Assembly: GCA_039029235.1 (NCBI GenBank)
Contig: JBCCGO010000020.1
Coordinates: forward strand, 1 to 14,221
Direction of reading: 5' to 3'
Source of the DNA: JBCBRR01 sp039029235
Lineage (GTDB): Bacteria; Bacteroidota; Bacteroidia; Cytophagales; Amoebophilaceae
Length of the DNA: 14,221 bases
Shown here: positions 1-6,766 of the stretch, one piece after another
Position numbering within the stretch: the stretch's first letter is position 1
How the letters are laid out: every line of letters starts with the position of its first letter
Made by a program: the position numbers and the translations under genes
Notes under the pieces: generated by a model
What the model saw: only the letters and a program-made list of their open reading frames with translations
What the model was told of the DNA's origin: nothing
The model's database searches: none

Positions 1-161
1 AAATCATGAGTGTTACACAAGCCATCAGAGAAGAAGGAAGACAAGAAGGAATGCAGGCTAGAAATTTGGAAATAGCTCAAGCAATGCTCCAAGAAGGGGA
101 ACCGATCGCAAAGATTATCAGATGGACCGGGTTGAGTGAGGCGAGCATTCGCAGCTTGTAA
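1..161 (+). CDS. Rpn-family nuclease/transposase-like protein, C-terminal tail (5' partial)
   Basis: The frame is open from the window edge to a TAA at 159-161. The last 51 residues, from the ATG at 6, contain a Gln/Glu/Gly-rich stretch (REEGRQEGMQARN), then AQAMLQEGEPIAKIIRWTGL and SEASIRSL. Such an EGxxEG linker followed by 'ML.EG..I..I...TGLS...I' is the usual C-terminus of Rpn/PD-(D/E)XK recombination-promoting nucleases, which are multicopy in many intracellular Bacteroidota and Rickettsiales. The catalytic domain would lie outside the window, so whether the gene is intact cannot be judged. The stop is 23 bases from the end of der, which faces it. The family call rests on the tail alone. 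Confidence 0.55.
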   Translation, partial: IMSVTQAIREEGRQEGMQARNLEIAQAMLQEGEPIAKIIRWTGLSEASIRSL

Positions 162-184
162 ACTATCTTGGCTACGCTTACACG

Positions 185-1489
185 CTACTTGTTGCGAAAG
201 ACCAATTGTATCGGTACGCCTTGTAAGCTAAAATGGCTTCTGAGCTGCTTCTCAAGATAGCCTTTGTAAGTAGGCTGGATGTACTGTGGCAGGTTGCAGA
301 AAAAGGCAAATACAGGTGTATGCGTCGGAAGCTGCGTCGCATACTTGATCTTGACATGCTTGGACCTGACAGCTGGCGGCGGATGCCGCTCAATGGCCGG
401 AAGCATCACCTTGTTCAGGACCGCAGTGGCAATTCTCTGTTTTCTACACGCATAGACAGCCAGTGCCTTCTCCACAGCCTGGTATATCCGCTGCTTCTTT
501 GTGGCAGAAGTAAATACAATAGGTATGTACTGGAGCGAGGCGAGTTTCTGAAGAATTTCTTTCTTATACGCTTCGGCAGTGTAGTGGTCTTTCGCTATTA
601 AGTCCCACTTATTGACCAGTACAACGATTCCCTTTTTATAGCGGTGTGCCAAGGCAATGAGGTTAATGTCCTGTGCTTGCAGGCCTTGCTCAGCATCAAT
701 CACGACCAAGCACACATCTGCCTCTTGCAAGGCCTTCAGTGCCCGTATTACCGAATAGAATTCAATGTTCTCCTTTGCCTTGGCTTTCTTGCGAATACCT
801 GCTGTGTCCGTTAGGATAAAATGCTTGCCGTATAGCGTATAAGCCGTATCAGTAGCATCTCTGGTAGTCCCTGCTAGCGGTGTAACAATGCTCCGTTCCT
901 GGCCCAGCAGCACATTGAGTAGCGAAGACTTGCCTACATTGGGCCTACCCAAGATGGCAATTTTGGGTACGTCAGCTTCCTGCCCCTGGACACTGCCTGG
1001 GCAGTGCCTGATGAGCTCGTCCAGTAGCTCACCAGTACCTGCACCACTGGCTGCGGAGATAGGATAGGGGCTGCCCATACCCAACCCATAAAAATCATGC
1101 GCCACCAGCTCACTAGCCACATTATCAGCCTTATTAGCCACTAAGATTATGGGCTTACGTGAGACCCTCAGGGTAGCTGCCAGTTCCTCATCTAGGGCCG
1201 TAAGACCTACCTGGCAGTCTACCACGAATAAAATGACGCTAGCCTCTTCCATGCCTATGGCAGCCTGCTGGCAGATAGCTTGCTCGAAAATATCTTCACT
1301 ACCCAGCACATACCCGCCTGTGTCGATCACCGTAAAGTGCTTTCCGTTCCATACAGCATGTCCATAGTGCCGATCGCGCGTTGTCCCACTTTGGCTAGCT
1401 ATGATAGCCTTGCGCTGCTCTACCAGCCTATTGAACAGGGTTGACTTGCCTACGTTAGGCCTACCGACAATAGCTACTACATTTGCCAT
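185..1489 (-). CDS. der: Ribosome biogenesis GTPase Der (EngA)
   Basis: Der is an essential double-GTPase that binds the 50S subunit during late assembly. The 434-residue product has the full family layout. The first G domain has GRPNVGKST at 9-17, DTGG at 56-59, NKAD at 119-122 and SAAS near 145. The second has GRPNVGKSS at 181-189, DTAG at 228-231, NKWD at 293-296 and SATKK. A C-terminal KH-like domain runs from about 350 and includes LPTHTPVFAFFCN. I chose the ATG at 1489 because MANVVAIVGRPNVGKS matches the usual N-terminus; the frame also has a TTG at 1507 that would add six residues. No Shine-Dalgarno sequence is visible. The stop is TAG. The upstream frame stays open to a TAG at 1583-1585, where a small ORF ends. 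Confidence 0.97.
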   Translation of the reverse strand: MANVVAIVGRPNVGKSTLFNRLVEQRKAIIASQSGTTRDRHYGHAVWNGKHFTVIDTGGYVLGSEDIFEQAICQQAAIGMEEASVILFVVDCQVGLTALDEELAATLRVSRKPIILVANKADNVASELVAHDFYGLGMGSPYPISAASGAGTGELLDELIRHCPGSVQGQEADVPKIAILGRPNVGKSSLLNVLLGQERSIVTPLAGTTRDATDTAYTLYGKHFILTDTAGIRKKAKAKENIEFYSVIRALKALQEADVCLVVIDAEQGLQAQDINLIALAHRYKKGIVVLVNKWDLIAKDHYTAEAYKKEILQKLASLQYIPIVFTSATKKQRIYQAVEKALAVYACRKQRIATAVLNKVMLPAIERHPPPAVRSKHVKIKYATQLPTHTPVFAFFCNLPQYIQPTYKGYLEKQLRSHFSLQGVPIQLVFRNK

Positions 1490-1582
1490 AGGAGTAAAGT
1501 TAATCAATAGCTTGTGTATGATGTGTAACTGAGACTTGATTTTCTTCGCGCGAGGAAGGAATAGCGGGCTGTCCTCGTCGCT

Positions 1583-1756
1583 CTATGGCCCGGTGCCAAA
1601 GACCTCGGCAATCTGGTTAGAAATTATGATTGGTGTGGTGTGTAGTACATACAGCTGAGATGCTTCGCCCCAGGCCCGCATGCTACGTAGCACCTCACAG
1701 CAGTAGCCCTCTACACTGGAACCATCAAAATATACAGAGAAGATGTCTCGTTGCAT
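1583..1756 (-). CDS. Small hypothetical ORF upstream of der
   Basis: This is an ATG-to-TAG frame of 57 residues that begins MQRDIFSVYFDGSS and ends IAEVFGTGP. I do not recognise the family. It lies on the der strand and in the der frame: after its TAG the frame has no further stop and runs 31 sense codons to the der ATG. It starts 55 bases from the divergent L31 gene. It could be a real small gene, the surviving start of a larger gene cut by an amber codon, or a chance frame. The peptide has a protein-like mix of hydrophobic and acidic residues with few rare codons, which slightly favours present or past coding. No membrane segment or signal peptide is obvious. Confidence 0.35.
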   Translation of the reverse strand: MQRDIFSVYFDGSSVEGYCCEVLRSMRAWGEASQLYVLHTTPIIISNQIAEVFGTGP

Positions 1757-1777
1757 TTACTAGCCCGTACTTTTTAG

Positions 1778-1785
1778 TAAGTTTG
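1778..1785 (+). promoter_or_regulatory. Candidate Bacteroidota -7 box for the L31 gene
   Basis: TAAGTTTG matches the TAnnTTTG -7 consensus of the Bacteroidota primary sigma factor. It would place the transcription start near 1792, about 20 bases before the L31 ATG. A weak TTTA at 1756-1759 lies 18 bases upstream, near the expected -33 position. This is a motif match by eye only. Confidence 0.4.
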
Positions 1786-1811
1786 TGCTTTAGAGAAAAA
1801 ACTGAGTAACT

Positions 1812-2078
1812 ATGAAGAAAGAAGTTTATCCAAATTATAGAGCCGTAGTATTCTTAGATACTTCTAGCGGATTCAAGTTCTTGACACGCTCAACGATAAA
1901 TACCCAAGAGACCATCCGATGGGAAGATGGCCAAGTGTATCCGCTGGCAAAAGTAGAAATTAGTGCGGCTTCTCATCCCTTCTATACCGGTAAAAAAATC
2001 TTTGTAGACACTGCTGGCAGGGTTGAGAAATTCAAACAGAAATATGCCAAACGTCAGAAGCAAGGAATCTCTGGATAG
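1812..2078 (+). CDS. rpmE2: 50S ribosomal protein L31 type B (bL31B)
   Basis: This 88-residue protein is a component of the large ribosomal subunit at the 50S-30S bridge. It begins MKKEVYPNYRAVVFLDTSS and contains FLTRSTI, ETIRWEDGQVYPLAKVEIS and ASHPFYTGKKIFVDTAGRV. These are the hallmark segments of type B L31. It lacks the CxxC zinc pair of type A, as expected. The length is normal, including a short basic C-terminal tail (KQKYAKRQKQGISG). The gene stands alone, divergent from the small ORF/der side, with a -7 type box 27 bases upstream of the ATG and no Shine-Dalgarno sequence. Confidence 0.95.
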   Translation: MKKEVYPNYRAVVFLDTSSGFKFLTRSTINTQETIRWEDGQVYPLAKVEISAASHPFYTGKKIFVDTAGRVEKFKQKYAKRQKQGISG

Positions 2079-2514
2079 CACTGACCCTGGCACGACAGCC
2101 TGCTAGCTAATGTAGTTGTTCTTGTGAAGCAACGAGCACGTTTGCGCTTTGTATTACTAAGGATTCTAGCTAGTAGTAAGAGGCTTGGGAGGACCATGCT
2201 AAGCTTGGGTAAGCCACAAGCTAGGGCAGCCCTTCAGCCTTGCACCGATAAAAACGCTTCCATACCAAGCCCAGGAGTAGCCATCCTAGCAGGAGCGATG
2301 AAAGCGTGCATTGCCTAGAAAATATTCGCTTCGGGCAGCGTATATGGTGGGCCCTGGAATAGTTCACTTATTCATGAACTAGATAAAGCTGTAGTAAGCT
2401 ACTACCAGCACTAGGGAACAACCGCAGCAAGCAGCTCACAGAAGTAGCTGAGAAGACCTTTATTTACTTGGCTGAGCATGCCTTAACAGCTTGTCCTAAG
2501 CCAATACTCAAACC
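2079..2514. other. Gene-free stretch between the L31 gene and holB
   Basis: No gene is supported here. The only frame over 60 codons (2124-2318, GTG start) is basic and of low complexity and resembles nothing I know. A start-less open run (about 2383-2514) that passes into holB out of frame reads LTEVAEKTFIYLAEHALTAC and might be a gene scrap, but nothing confirms it. The tetranucleotide CTAG occurs eight times between 2101 and 2420. No terminator hairpin follows the L31 gene. Confidence 0.5.
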
Positions 2515-3645
2515 ATGCGATTTACAGCTATCCCAGCACAGCAGTCTATCAAGCAACAGCTTCTCCATGTGGCCCAGGGCAATCAAGTGCCCCACGCTCA
2601 GTTGTTTTGGGGCTCTGAAGGTAGCGCGCAGCTCCCTCTAGCCCTTGCCTTTGCCACTTACCTGAACTGTCAGCATCGCCTCCATGACGATGCTTGCGGC
2701 CAATGCTCCTCGTGCCGAAAGATGCATAAGCTCATCCACCCTGATGTCAAGTTTGTTTTCCCCACCAGCGCTGCCAAACACATCACCGGCAAAGACGTAG
2801 TGAGCAATAGCTTTCTTGCGCCATGGCGTTCGTTTGTACATGCATATCCTTACGGGAGTGTTAGTGACTGGAGCTACTACGTAGGCAGCGAACACAAACA
2901 GCTTGCTATACCCAGAGAAGAGGCCAGGCACATCACCCAGCATGTAAGCTTCAAAGCACTAGAAGGAGCCTACAAGGTAGTACTAGTCTGGCTACCAGAA
3001 TACCTGCACCCTACAGCGGCCAATGCCTTGCTCAAAGTTCTCGAAGAGCCCCCGCCCTACACCATTTTTTTACTCGCCAGCATAGTACCTGAGCGGATAA
3101 TGGGCACCATCCGCTCACGTACCCAGGCTATTTATGTGCCTGCCTTTACCGACGAATCCATCGCACACCTACTTACCCAGCAGCATACCCTGGCTCCAGA
3201 ACAAGTAGCCCAAGTGGTTACCCTAGCTGATGGCAATGTAAGCAAAGCTCTTAAACTCGCTTTGGACACCCAGGGGGGAGATCTTAAACAATTTGCAACC
3301 TGGATGCGTGCATGCTATGCACAAGACCTGGAACGATTGGTAGCGCAGGCGGAAGTTTTCCAGCAGCTACCTAGAGCAGGGCAAAAGAACTTCTTAGTCT
3401 ATGCCTTACATATGCTGCGAGAAGTCCTGATAATACATGTGGGGCAAACAACCCTAGCAAGAACTACCAAAGCAGAGCAAGCACTTAATCAGAAGCTAGG
3501 GCAGACGCTAACCTATCCGCAGCTGAAGTGCTACGCTACCTGGCTCAATCAAGCTTGTAACCACCTAACTAGGAATGCTAACGCCAAGCTACTATTTCTA
3601 GACCTATCCTTACGAATATCTCGTGCTTTTACAACCACAACATAA
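2515..3645 (+). CDS. holB: DNA polymerase III delta' subunit
   Basis: Delta' is the structural wrench subunit of the clamp-loader complex that loads the beta sliding clamp at replication forks. The 376-residue protein starts MRFTAIPAQQSIKQQLLHVA. The zinc-binding cysteines are C52, C61, C64 and C67 (CGQCSSC). The family segments DAAN/LLKVLEEPP (here TAANALLKVLEEPP near 167-180) and SRT at 201-203, in place of the SRC sensor-1 motif, are present. The Walker A site is degenerate: GSEGSAQL at 33-40 lacks the lysine, so no ATP binding is expected, consistent with delta' being a non-hydrolysing subunit. The C-terminal third is a helical collar-type domain. The ATG has no Shine-Dalgarno sequence. 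recO follows 278 bases downstream on the same strand. Confidence 0.93.
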   Translation: MRFTAIPAQQSIKQQLLHVAQGNQVPHAQLFWGSEGSAQLPLALAFATYLNCQHRLHDDACGQCSSCRKMHKLIHPDVKFVFPTSAAKHITGKDVVSNSFLAPWRSFVHAYPYGSVSDWSYYVGSEHKQLAIPREEARHITQHVSFKALEGAYKVVLVWLPEYLHPTAANALLKVLEEPPPYTIFLLASIVPERIMGTIRSRTQAIYVPAFTDESIAHLLTQQHTLAPEQVAQVVTLADGNVSKALKLALDTQGGDLKQFATWMRACYAQDLERLVAQAEVFQQLPRAGQKNFLVYALHMLREVLIIHVGQTTLARTTKAEQALNQKLGQTLTYPQLKCYATWLNQACNHLTRNANAKLLFLDLSLRISRAFTTTT

Positions 3646-3923
3646 CGACCCCACAGGCCTCCCATCCCATGAAGTCTTCCCTTCGGATGGCATCTTTTGG
3701 GGTAAAACGAGTATGTCAAACGGCTAGTAGTGCCAAAAATATTGCCTTCGACTATAGCTTCGCAGCCTCATTCCTATTAGATTTATCCAGTAGGTTTGGC
3801 AACGTTGCTTCAGAGCCTGCCCTGTTATCGTATCGTAAGCCAGCGAAAGACACGACAGCAGGTACAACCCTGACCCCCTCGTAACACCAGGGTAAGCAGC
3901 TACGCTGTTTTATTCTACCCATC
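3646..3923. other. Spacer between holB and recO
   Basis: It holds one 71-codon frame (3669-3884, +), Ser/Ala-rich, with no recognisable domain; I regard it as non-coding or a remnant. An imperfect hairpin (CCCTG near 3868 pairing with CAGGG near 3889) lies at its end but has no T-run. Confidence 0.4.
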
Positions 3924-4613
3924 ATGCTTTACAAGACACGCGGCATTGTACTCAGCTACATCAAGTACAGCGAGACTTCGATCATTGTGCGTATTTTTAC
4001 AGAGCTTTTCGGACGACAGAGCTACCTTATCCAAGGAGTGAGGGCCAAGAAGCCCAAGCATAGCATTGCGCTCTTCCAGCCGCTTATGCCTCTAGACATG
4101 GTGGTGTATCATAAAAAACAGGCCAACATGCAGCGTGTTGCTGAGGTAAAGTGTCATGTACCTATCAGTAATATTTTGGAGAATATGGACAAAGCAGCCA
4201 CAGCTACCTTCTTGACAGAGCTGCTGACCAAAGTACTTCATGAGGAAGCACAAAATGAAGGGCTATTCCGTTTCTTTTTACGCGCCGTGATTGCCCTCAA
4301 TGAGCTAGAGGCAAGCCACGCACTTTTTCACCTCTACTTTATGCTACATCTCTGTAGCTATTTGGGGTTTGGCGTAAAAGCTGCTCAGGAGATCGATGAG
4401 CAATTGGTTCGCCTGGGCCTACACCAAGGATTTAGCCGGGAGGAGGCAGGCCTGCTGAATACACTGCTAGCAAACGCTTTTAGCCCGGAACTCCGCCCTA
4501 ATAAACAGATCAGAAGAAAACTGACGGCCAGTTTAGTAAAGTTCTACCAGCTACATATTGACTCCTTAGATACTTTGAAGTCGCTAAAGGTACTGCAAGA
4601 GATCAGCAGCTAA
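3924..4613 (+). CDS. recO: DNA repair protein RecO
   Basis: RecO anneals single strands and, with RecR, loads RecA onto SSB-coated gaps in the RecF pathway. The 229-residue protein opens MLYKTRGIVLSYIKYSETS, the typical start of the N-terminal OB fold. It continues with IIVRIFTELFGRQSYLIQGV and KKPKHSIALFQPLMPLDMV, then a helical C-terminal domain (LYFMLHLCSYLGFG). No CxxC zinc finger is present, which fits Bacteroidota RecO as I recall it. Length is slightly short but complete, with the ATG and TAA both clear. It is co-directional with holB and its stop codon overlaps that of mazG by four bases, so the two genes converge with no room for a terminator between them. Confidence 0.92.
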   Translation: MLYKTRGIVLSYIKYSETSIIVRIFTELFGRQSYLIQGVRAKKPKHSIALFQPLMPLDMVVYHKKQANMQRVAEVKCHVPISNILENMDKAATATFLTELLTKVLHEEAQNEGLFRFFLRAVIALNELEASHALFHLYFMLHLCSYLGFGVKAAQEIDEQLVRLGLHQGFSREEAGLLNTLLANAFSPELRPNKQIRRKLTASLVKFYQLHIDSLDTLKSLKVLQEISS

Positions 4614-5368
4614 GCTTGTGGTGAGCACTGACTGCCGCGCTTATTGCTGGGCCCAGCCTGCTCTGCTACCTGAAATTTCTGAATGAACTTTTGGTTGGTT
4701 TCTTCTAAGGCTGCATCTGGATCAATTGCTATTAATCGTGCATAGCCAGCCAAGGCAAACAACAAGTCGCCGATGGCTTCTTGCACCCCATCCTGGCCAG
4801 GCTCATCATCGCTATCACTATGCTGCCGAACTGCTTCAGCAAAGTTTTGCATAGTTTCTTGCACCTTGGGCCACACTTCCTCGCTCCGCTGCCAGCCAGA
4901 GCCAACCCTACCAGCTTTTTCTTGAATGCGCGTAGCTTTGATGAGGCTAGGCAGGGATGAGGGAACGCCGTCCAGCACAGAACGATTTCCCTTTTCCTGT
5001 AGCTTACGTTGCTCCCAATTCTTCCCTGCTGCGTGCACATCGGCTGCCTCTGCTTGGCCATAGATGGGAAGATGGCGGTGGATGAGTTTATCGCAAAGCC
5101 CTTGAATGACTTCCGTGATCGTAAAGGATTGCTGCTCAGTAGCTATGCTGGCATAGAATACAATGTGTAGCAGCAGATCGCCTAGCTCCTGCTTGATGGC
5201 GTCCCTATTGTCTGCCAACACAGCTTCAGAAAGCTCAAAAGCCTCCTCAACAACCAAGGGCCTAAGGCTCCTCATTGTTTGCTCCTGACTCCAAGGCGAT
5301 TTTTCTCGCAGCTCATCTACAAGCCTTAGCAGTCGATCAAAAGCTTGGAGCTTCTCAGTATTATTCAT
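4610..5368 (-). CDS. mazG: Nucleoside triphosphate pyrophosphohydrolase MazG
   Basis: MazG hydrolyses (d)NTPs to NMP and PPi, clearing damaged or excess nucleotides. The 252-residue product has the family's two-domain layout. In the first domain LRLVDELREKSPWSQEQT leads to the metal-binding EEAFE at 41-45 and ELGD at 61-64 (ELGDLLLHIVFYA). The second domain has VWPKVQETMQNF and a GDLLFALAGYARL helix, then DPDAALEETNQKFIQKF, the classic C-terminal signature. The usual CPWD of the first domain reads SPWS here. The tail ends in a Ser/Gln-rich stretch (SNKRGSQCSPQA). The ATG at 5368 is preceded by an AT-rich palindrome. It overlaps recO tail to tail. Confidence 0.93.
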   Translation of the reverse strand: MNNTEKLQAFDRLLRLVDELREKSPWSQEQTMRSLRPLVVEEAFELSEAVLADNRDAIKQELGDLLLHIVFYASIATEQQSFTITEVIQGLCDKLIHRHLPIYGQAEAADVHAAGKNWEQRKLQEKGNRSVLDGVPSSLPSLIKATRIQEKAGRVGSGWQRSEEVWPKVQETMQNFAEAVRQHSDSDDEPGQDGVQEAIGDLLFALAGYARLIAIDPDAALEETNQKFIQKFQVAEQAGPSNKRGSQCSPQA

Positions 5369-5385
5369 TTTATTCTTCGGTTTTG

Positions 5386-5401
5386 TATAAATACATTTAT
5401 A
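5386..5401. promoter_or_regulatory. AT-rich palindrome upstream of mazG
   Basis: TATAAATACATTTATA has perfect 7-base arms around an AC centre. It lies 18-33 bases before the mazG ATG, where a promoter or an operator would be. Chance is possible in AT-rich DNA. Confidence 0.3.
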
Positions 5402-5663
5402 AATCGACGTACGCTATAGGCCTGTATCTGTAGTACAACTACCCGCTGCCGCAGACTTTGCCCACAGCCGCTGGATAAGCTTTCTCTGGGTATGCCAAAA
5501 CTTTACGTGGCTAGCTATAAACATAATGCGGCTATGGCTGTAACCCTAACCAATTGTTCGCTGATCTCCAAAGCCAGCTAAGGTGCTCAGGCAGTTGCTA
5601 GATCTTAGGAACGACTTTGCCACTAAGCATGCCCAAAAAAGTCTATTCAGCCTCTAGATAATC

Positions 5664-5827
5664 CCCAGTGCGCGTGAAGGTCTGGGAGCCCCTGACAAGG
5701 TAGCCCCAGGTCGAGGAGGGAGGGGAGAAGTTCTAGGCGAAGTCATTTTTAGGAGTTGGGAGCTTGGTGAGCATGATGACTGTCTTGAGCTAGCGTGAAG
5801 TTAGGAATTTATCTGGGAACCTGGTCA
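5664..5827 (-). repeat. Dispersed element copy A
   Basis: On the + strand it has GGTCTGGG (5679-5686), an interior AGCCCCTGACAAGGTAG, then CCCCAGG (5704-5710). The flanks form an inverted repeat and the interior contains GCCCCTGAC. Read on the minus strand, the right half holds the end of a frame MLTKLPTPKNDFA-TAG (5774-5733), which copy C shares with synonymous changes. Homology to copy C extends to about 5827 with a small frameshift. It is probably the 3' end and outer flank of a lost mobile or repeated gene. Confidence 0.6.
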
Positions 5828-6076
5828 TGGCAGACTGAATTTTGTAAGAGCTTAGCTAATTAAAAAATCTTGCCCCACTATAGGCCCGAAGCCCCTCACA
5901 ACGAAGAAGCAAACGTACCAAGGAATCTCCCCTCTATTTCGCTCTCAGCAGCAGGGATTCCGCTGCTTGTCGGGCTGGCGTATGAGGCTATATCCAACTC
6001 TTCTGCAGAGCTATAGCTCGATACTTTAGCGAGGCATTTGGTACGAATGAATTATTTATTATATTGTACACGTCTA

Positions 6077-6119
6077 TCTAGCTAAATTTCTAGCTAAATT
6101 TTTGGAGCATTTAGCTAGA
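6077..6119. repeat. 12-bp tandem repeat plus inverted copy upstream of ssrA
   Basis: TCTAGCTAAATT occurs twice in direct tandem (6077-6088 and 6089-6100) and once inverted (6108-6119, one mismatch). The second and third copies form a perfect 11-base inverted repeat with a 9-base loop. The array ends 20 bases before the tmRNA 5' end, covering the promoter -35 region. An operator or a promoter-proximal hairpin are both possible. Confidence 0.6.
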
Positions 6120-6127
6120 GAAAGTAC

Positions 6128-6133
6128 TAGAAT
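6128..6133 (+). promoter_or_regulatory. Candidate -10/-7 box of ssrA
   Basis: TAGAAT ends five bases before the predicted tmRNA 5' end at 6139, the right distance if the mature end is close to the transcription start. The -33 partner is unclear; TTTG at 6101-6104 is slightly too far away. Confidence 0.35.
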
Positions 6134-6138
6134 ATCCT

Positions 6139-6508
6139 GGGGTCGCCTGGAATTGACGATAAGTACAGGTCCAGTGTAAGCATGCGAGGTGTTGTAAGTA
6201 GTACCTCTACCAACAAACTTACGATATCCATAACTGGCAATAATTATGTTGCCCTTGCTGCCTAGTTAAGAACTGGGAAGCTTGTGTCTCGTGTGCCTTT
6301 TGTTCTGCTAGGCGCGCATAAGAGGCATTAATATGCAGGACTAGTTGTAGTAGGTACGTGATGCTATAGCGAAACAAAGCACGTATAAGGATAGTCCTTA
6401 GGTAGGTAGCTGACCAGGGATATTCTGACTATGAACAGCTACTAAGCATGTAGAAAGCATTGTGATTGGCTTGCTCGGACGAGGGTTCGAATCCCTCCGA
6501 CTCCACCA
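6139..6508 (+). ncRNA. ssrA: tmRNA (transfer-messenger RNA)
   Basis: tmRNA rescues ribosomes stalled on mRNAs without stop codons: it is charged with alanine, enters with SmpB and supplies a short degradation tag. The 5' end GGGGTCG (6139-6145) pairs over all seven positions with CGACTCC (6498-6504), with one G-T wobble at the third pair; the discriminator A and encoded CCA follow (6505-6508). The T arm is GAGGG-TTCGAAT-CCCTC (6481-6497). Just before it, CTAAGCATGTAG is identical to my memory of the same segment in E. coli tmRNA. After the acceptor strand, CCTGGAATTGACG corresponds to the conserved TCTGGATTCGACG of the tRNA-like domain. A tag reading frame lies at 6236-6265. The 370-nt length is normal. 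TTTTT at 6515-6519 may help termination. smpB is not in the window. Confidence 0.93.
6236..6265 (+). other. tmRNA tag-peptide reading frame (GNNYVALAA)
   Basis: GGC AAT AAT TAT GTT GCC CTT GCT GCC TAG would encode GNNYVALAA. The ALAA end is the ClpXP-type degron and the stop is TAG. The GGC resume codon follows ATAACT, comparable to the TAGTC element before the E. coli resume codon. The exact resume codon is inferred; the frame is fixed by ALAA-stop. Confidence 0.8.
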
Positions 6509-6766
6509 AATGCCTTTTTAAATTCAGAATAATTATGGATGACTCAACCCGCCATGACGCGCTACCAGCCTAGGGGCAGCAAGAGGATGATCCCGTAGCC
6601 CAGGCTGGCAGCAACAAATCTGCTGTAGACATTATTTACTTTGGTATCCGCACACAATCATCAAGAAGGACCTAAAGCAAAAAGAGCTACTGATGAAACA
6701 AGCCAACAACTCGTAGCCACCATGCTCCAGCAGGGCGCTATGGACAGAGTCACGTACAACAATAAA
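6509..6766 (+). pseudogene. Possible degraded small gene between ssrA and rnr
   Basis: Three successive frames read protein-like in relay. MDDSTRHDALPA-stop (from 6535) continues after the TAG to SAVDIIYFGIRT. A second frame then gives IIKKDLKQKELLMKQANN. A third gives ETSQQLVATMLQQGAMDRV and ends at a TAG at 6781-6783, inside the rnr 3' end. This is what a small gene with an amber stop and two frameshifts would look like. The family is not recognised and chance cannot be excluded. Confidence 0.25.

Larger units (their letters stand above)
5369..6076. other. Gene-poor stretch between mazG and ssrA
   Basis: There is no gene of useful length. A 29-codon frame at 5492-5581 begins MPKLYVASYKHNAAMAV and may be a decayed N-terminus. 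Copy A of the dispersed element is at 5664-5827. Around 5930-5970 there are small inverted repeats (GGAATC with GATTCC, AGCAGC with GCTGCT) of unknown meaning. I see no promoter other than the mazG and ssrA candidates. Confidence 0.5.

Noticed and set aside
233..1367. Plus-strand and other frames inside der
   Set aside because: They lie opposite or out of frame with a fully conserved GTPase and have no domain of their own.
1490..1507. TTG start for der at 1507
   Set aside because: It adds six residues not typical of Der; MANVVAIVGRPNVGKS from the ATG at 1489 is the usual N-terminus.
2124..2318. 64-residue frame after the L31 gene
   Set aside because: GTG start, basic low-information peptide, no recognisable family and no promoter or context.
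3669..3884. 71-residue frame between holB and recO
   Set aside because: Ser/Ala-rich with no domain and no homology I can recall; likely a chance open frame.
6455..6508. A tRNA gene ending in TTCGAATCCCTCCGACTCCACCA
   Set aside because: Only a T arm, acceptor strand and CCA fit; no D or anticodon arm lies just upstream. The matching 5' acceptor strand is at 6139 and a tag frame lies between, so it is the 3' end of tmRNA.
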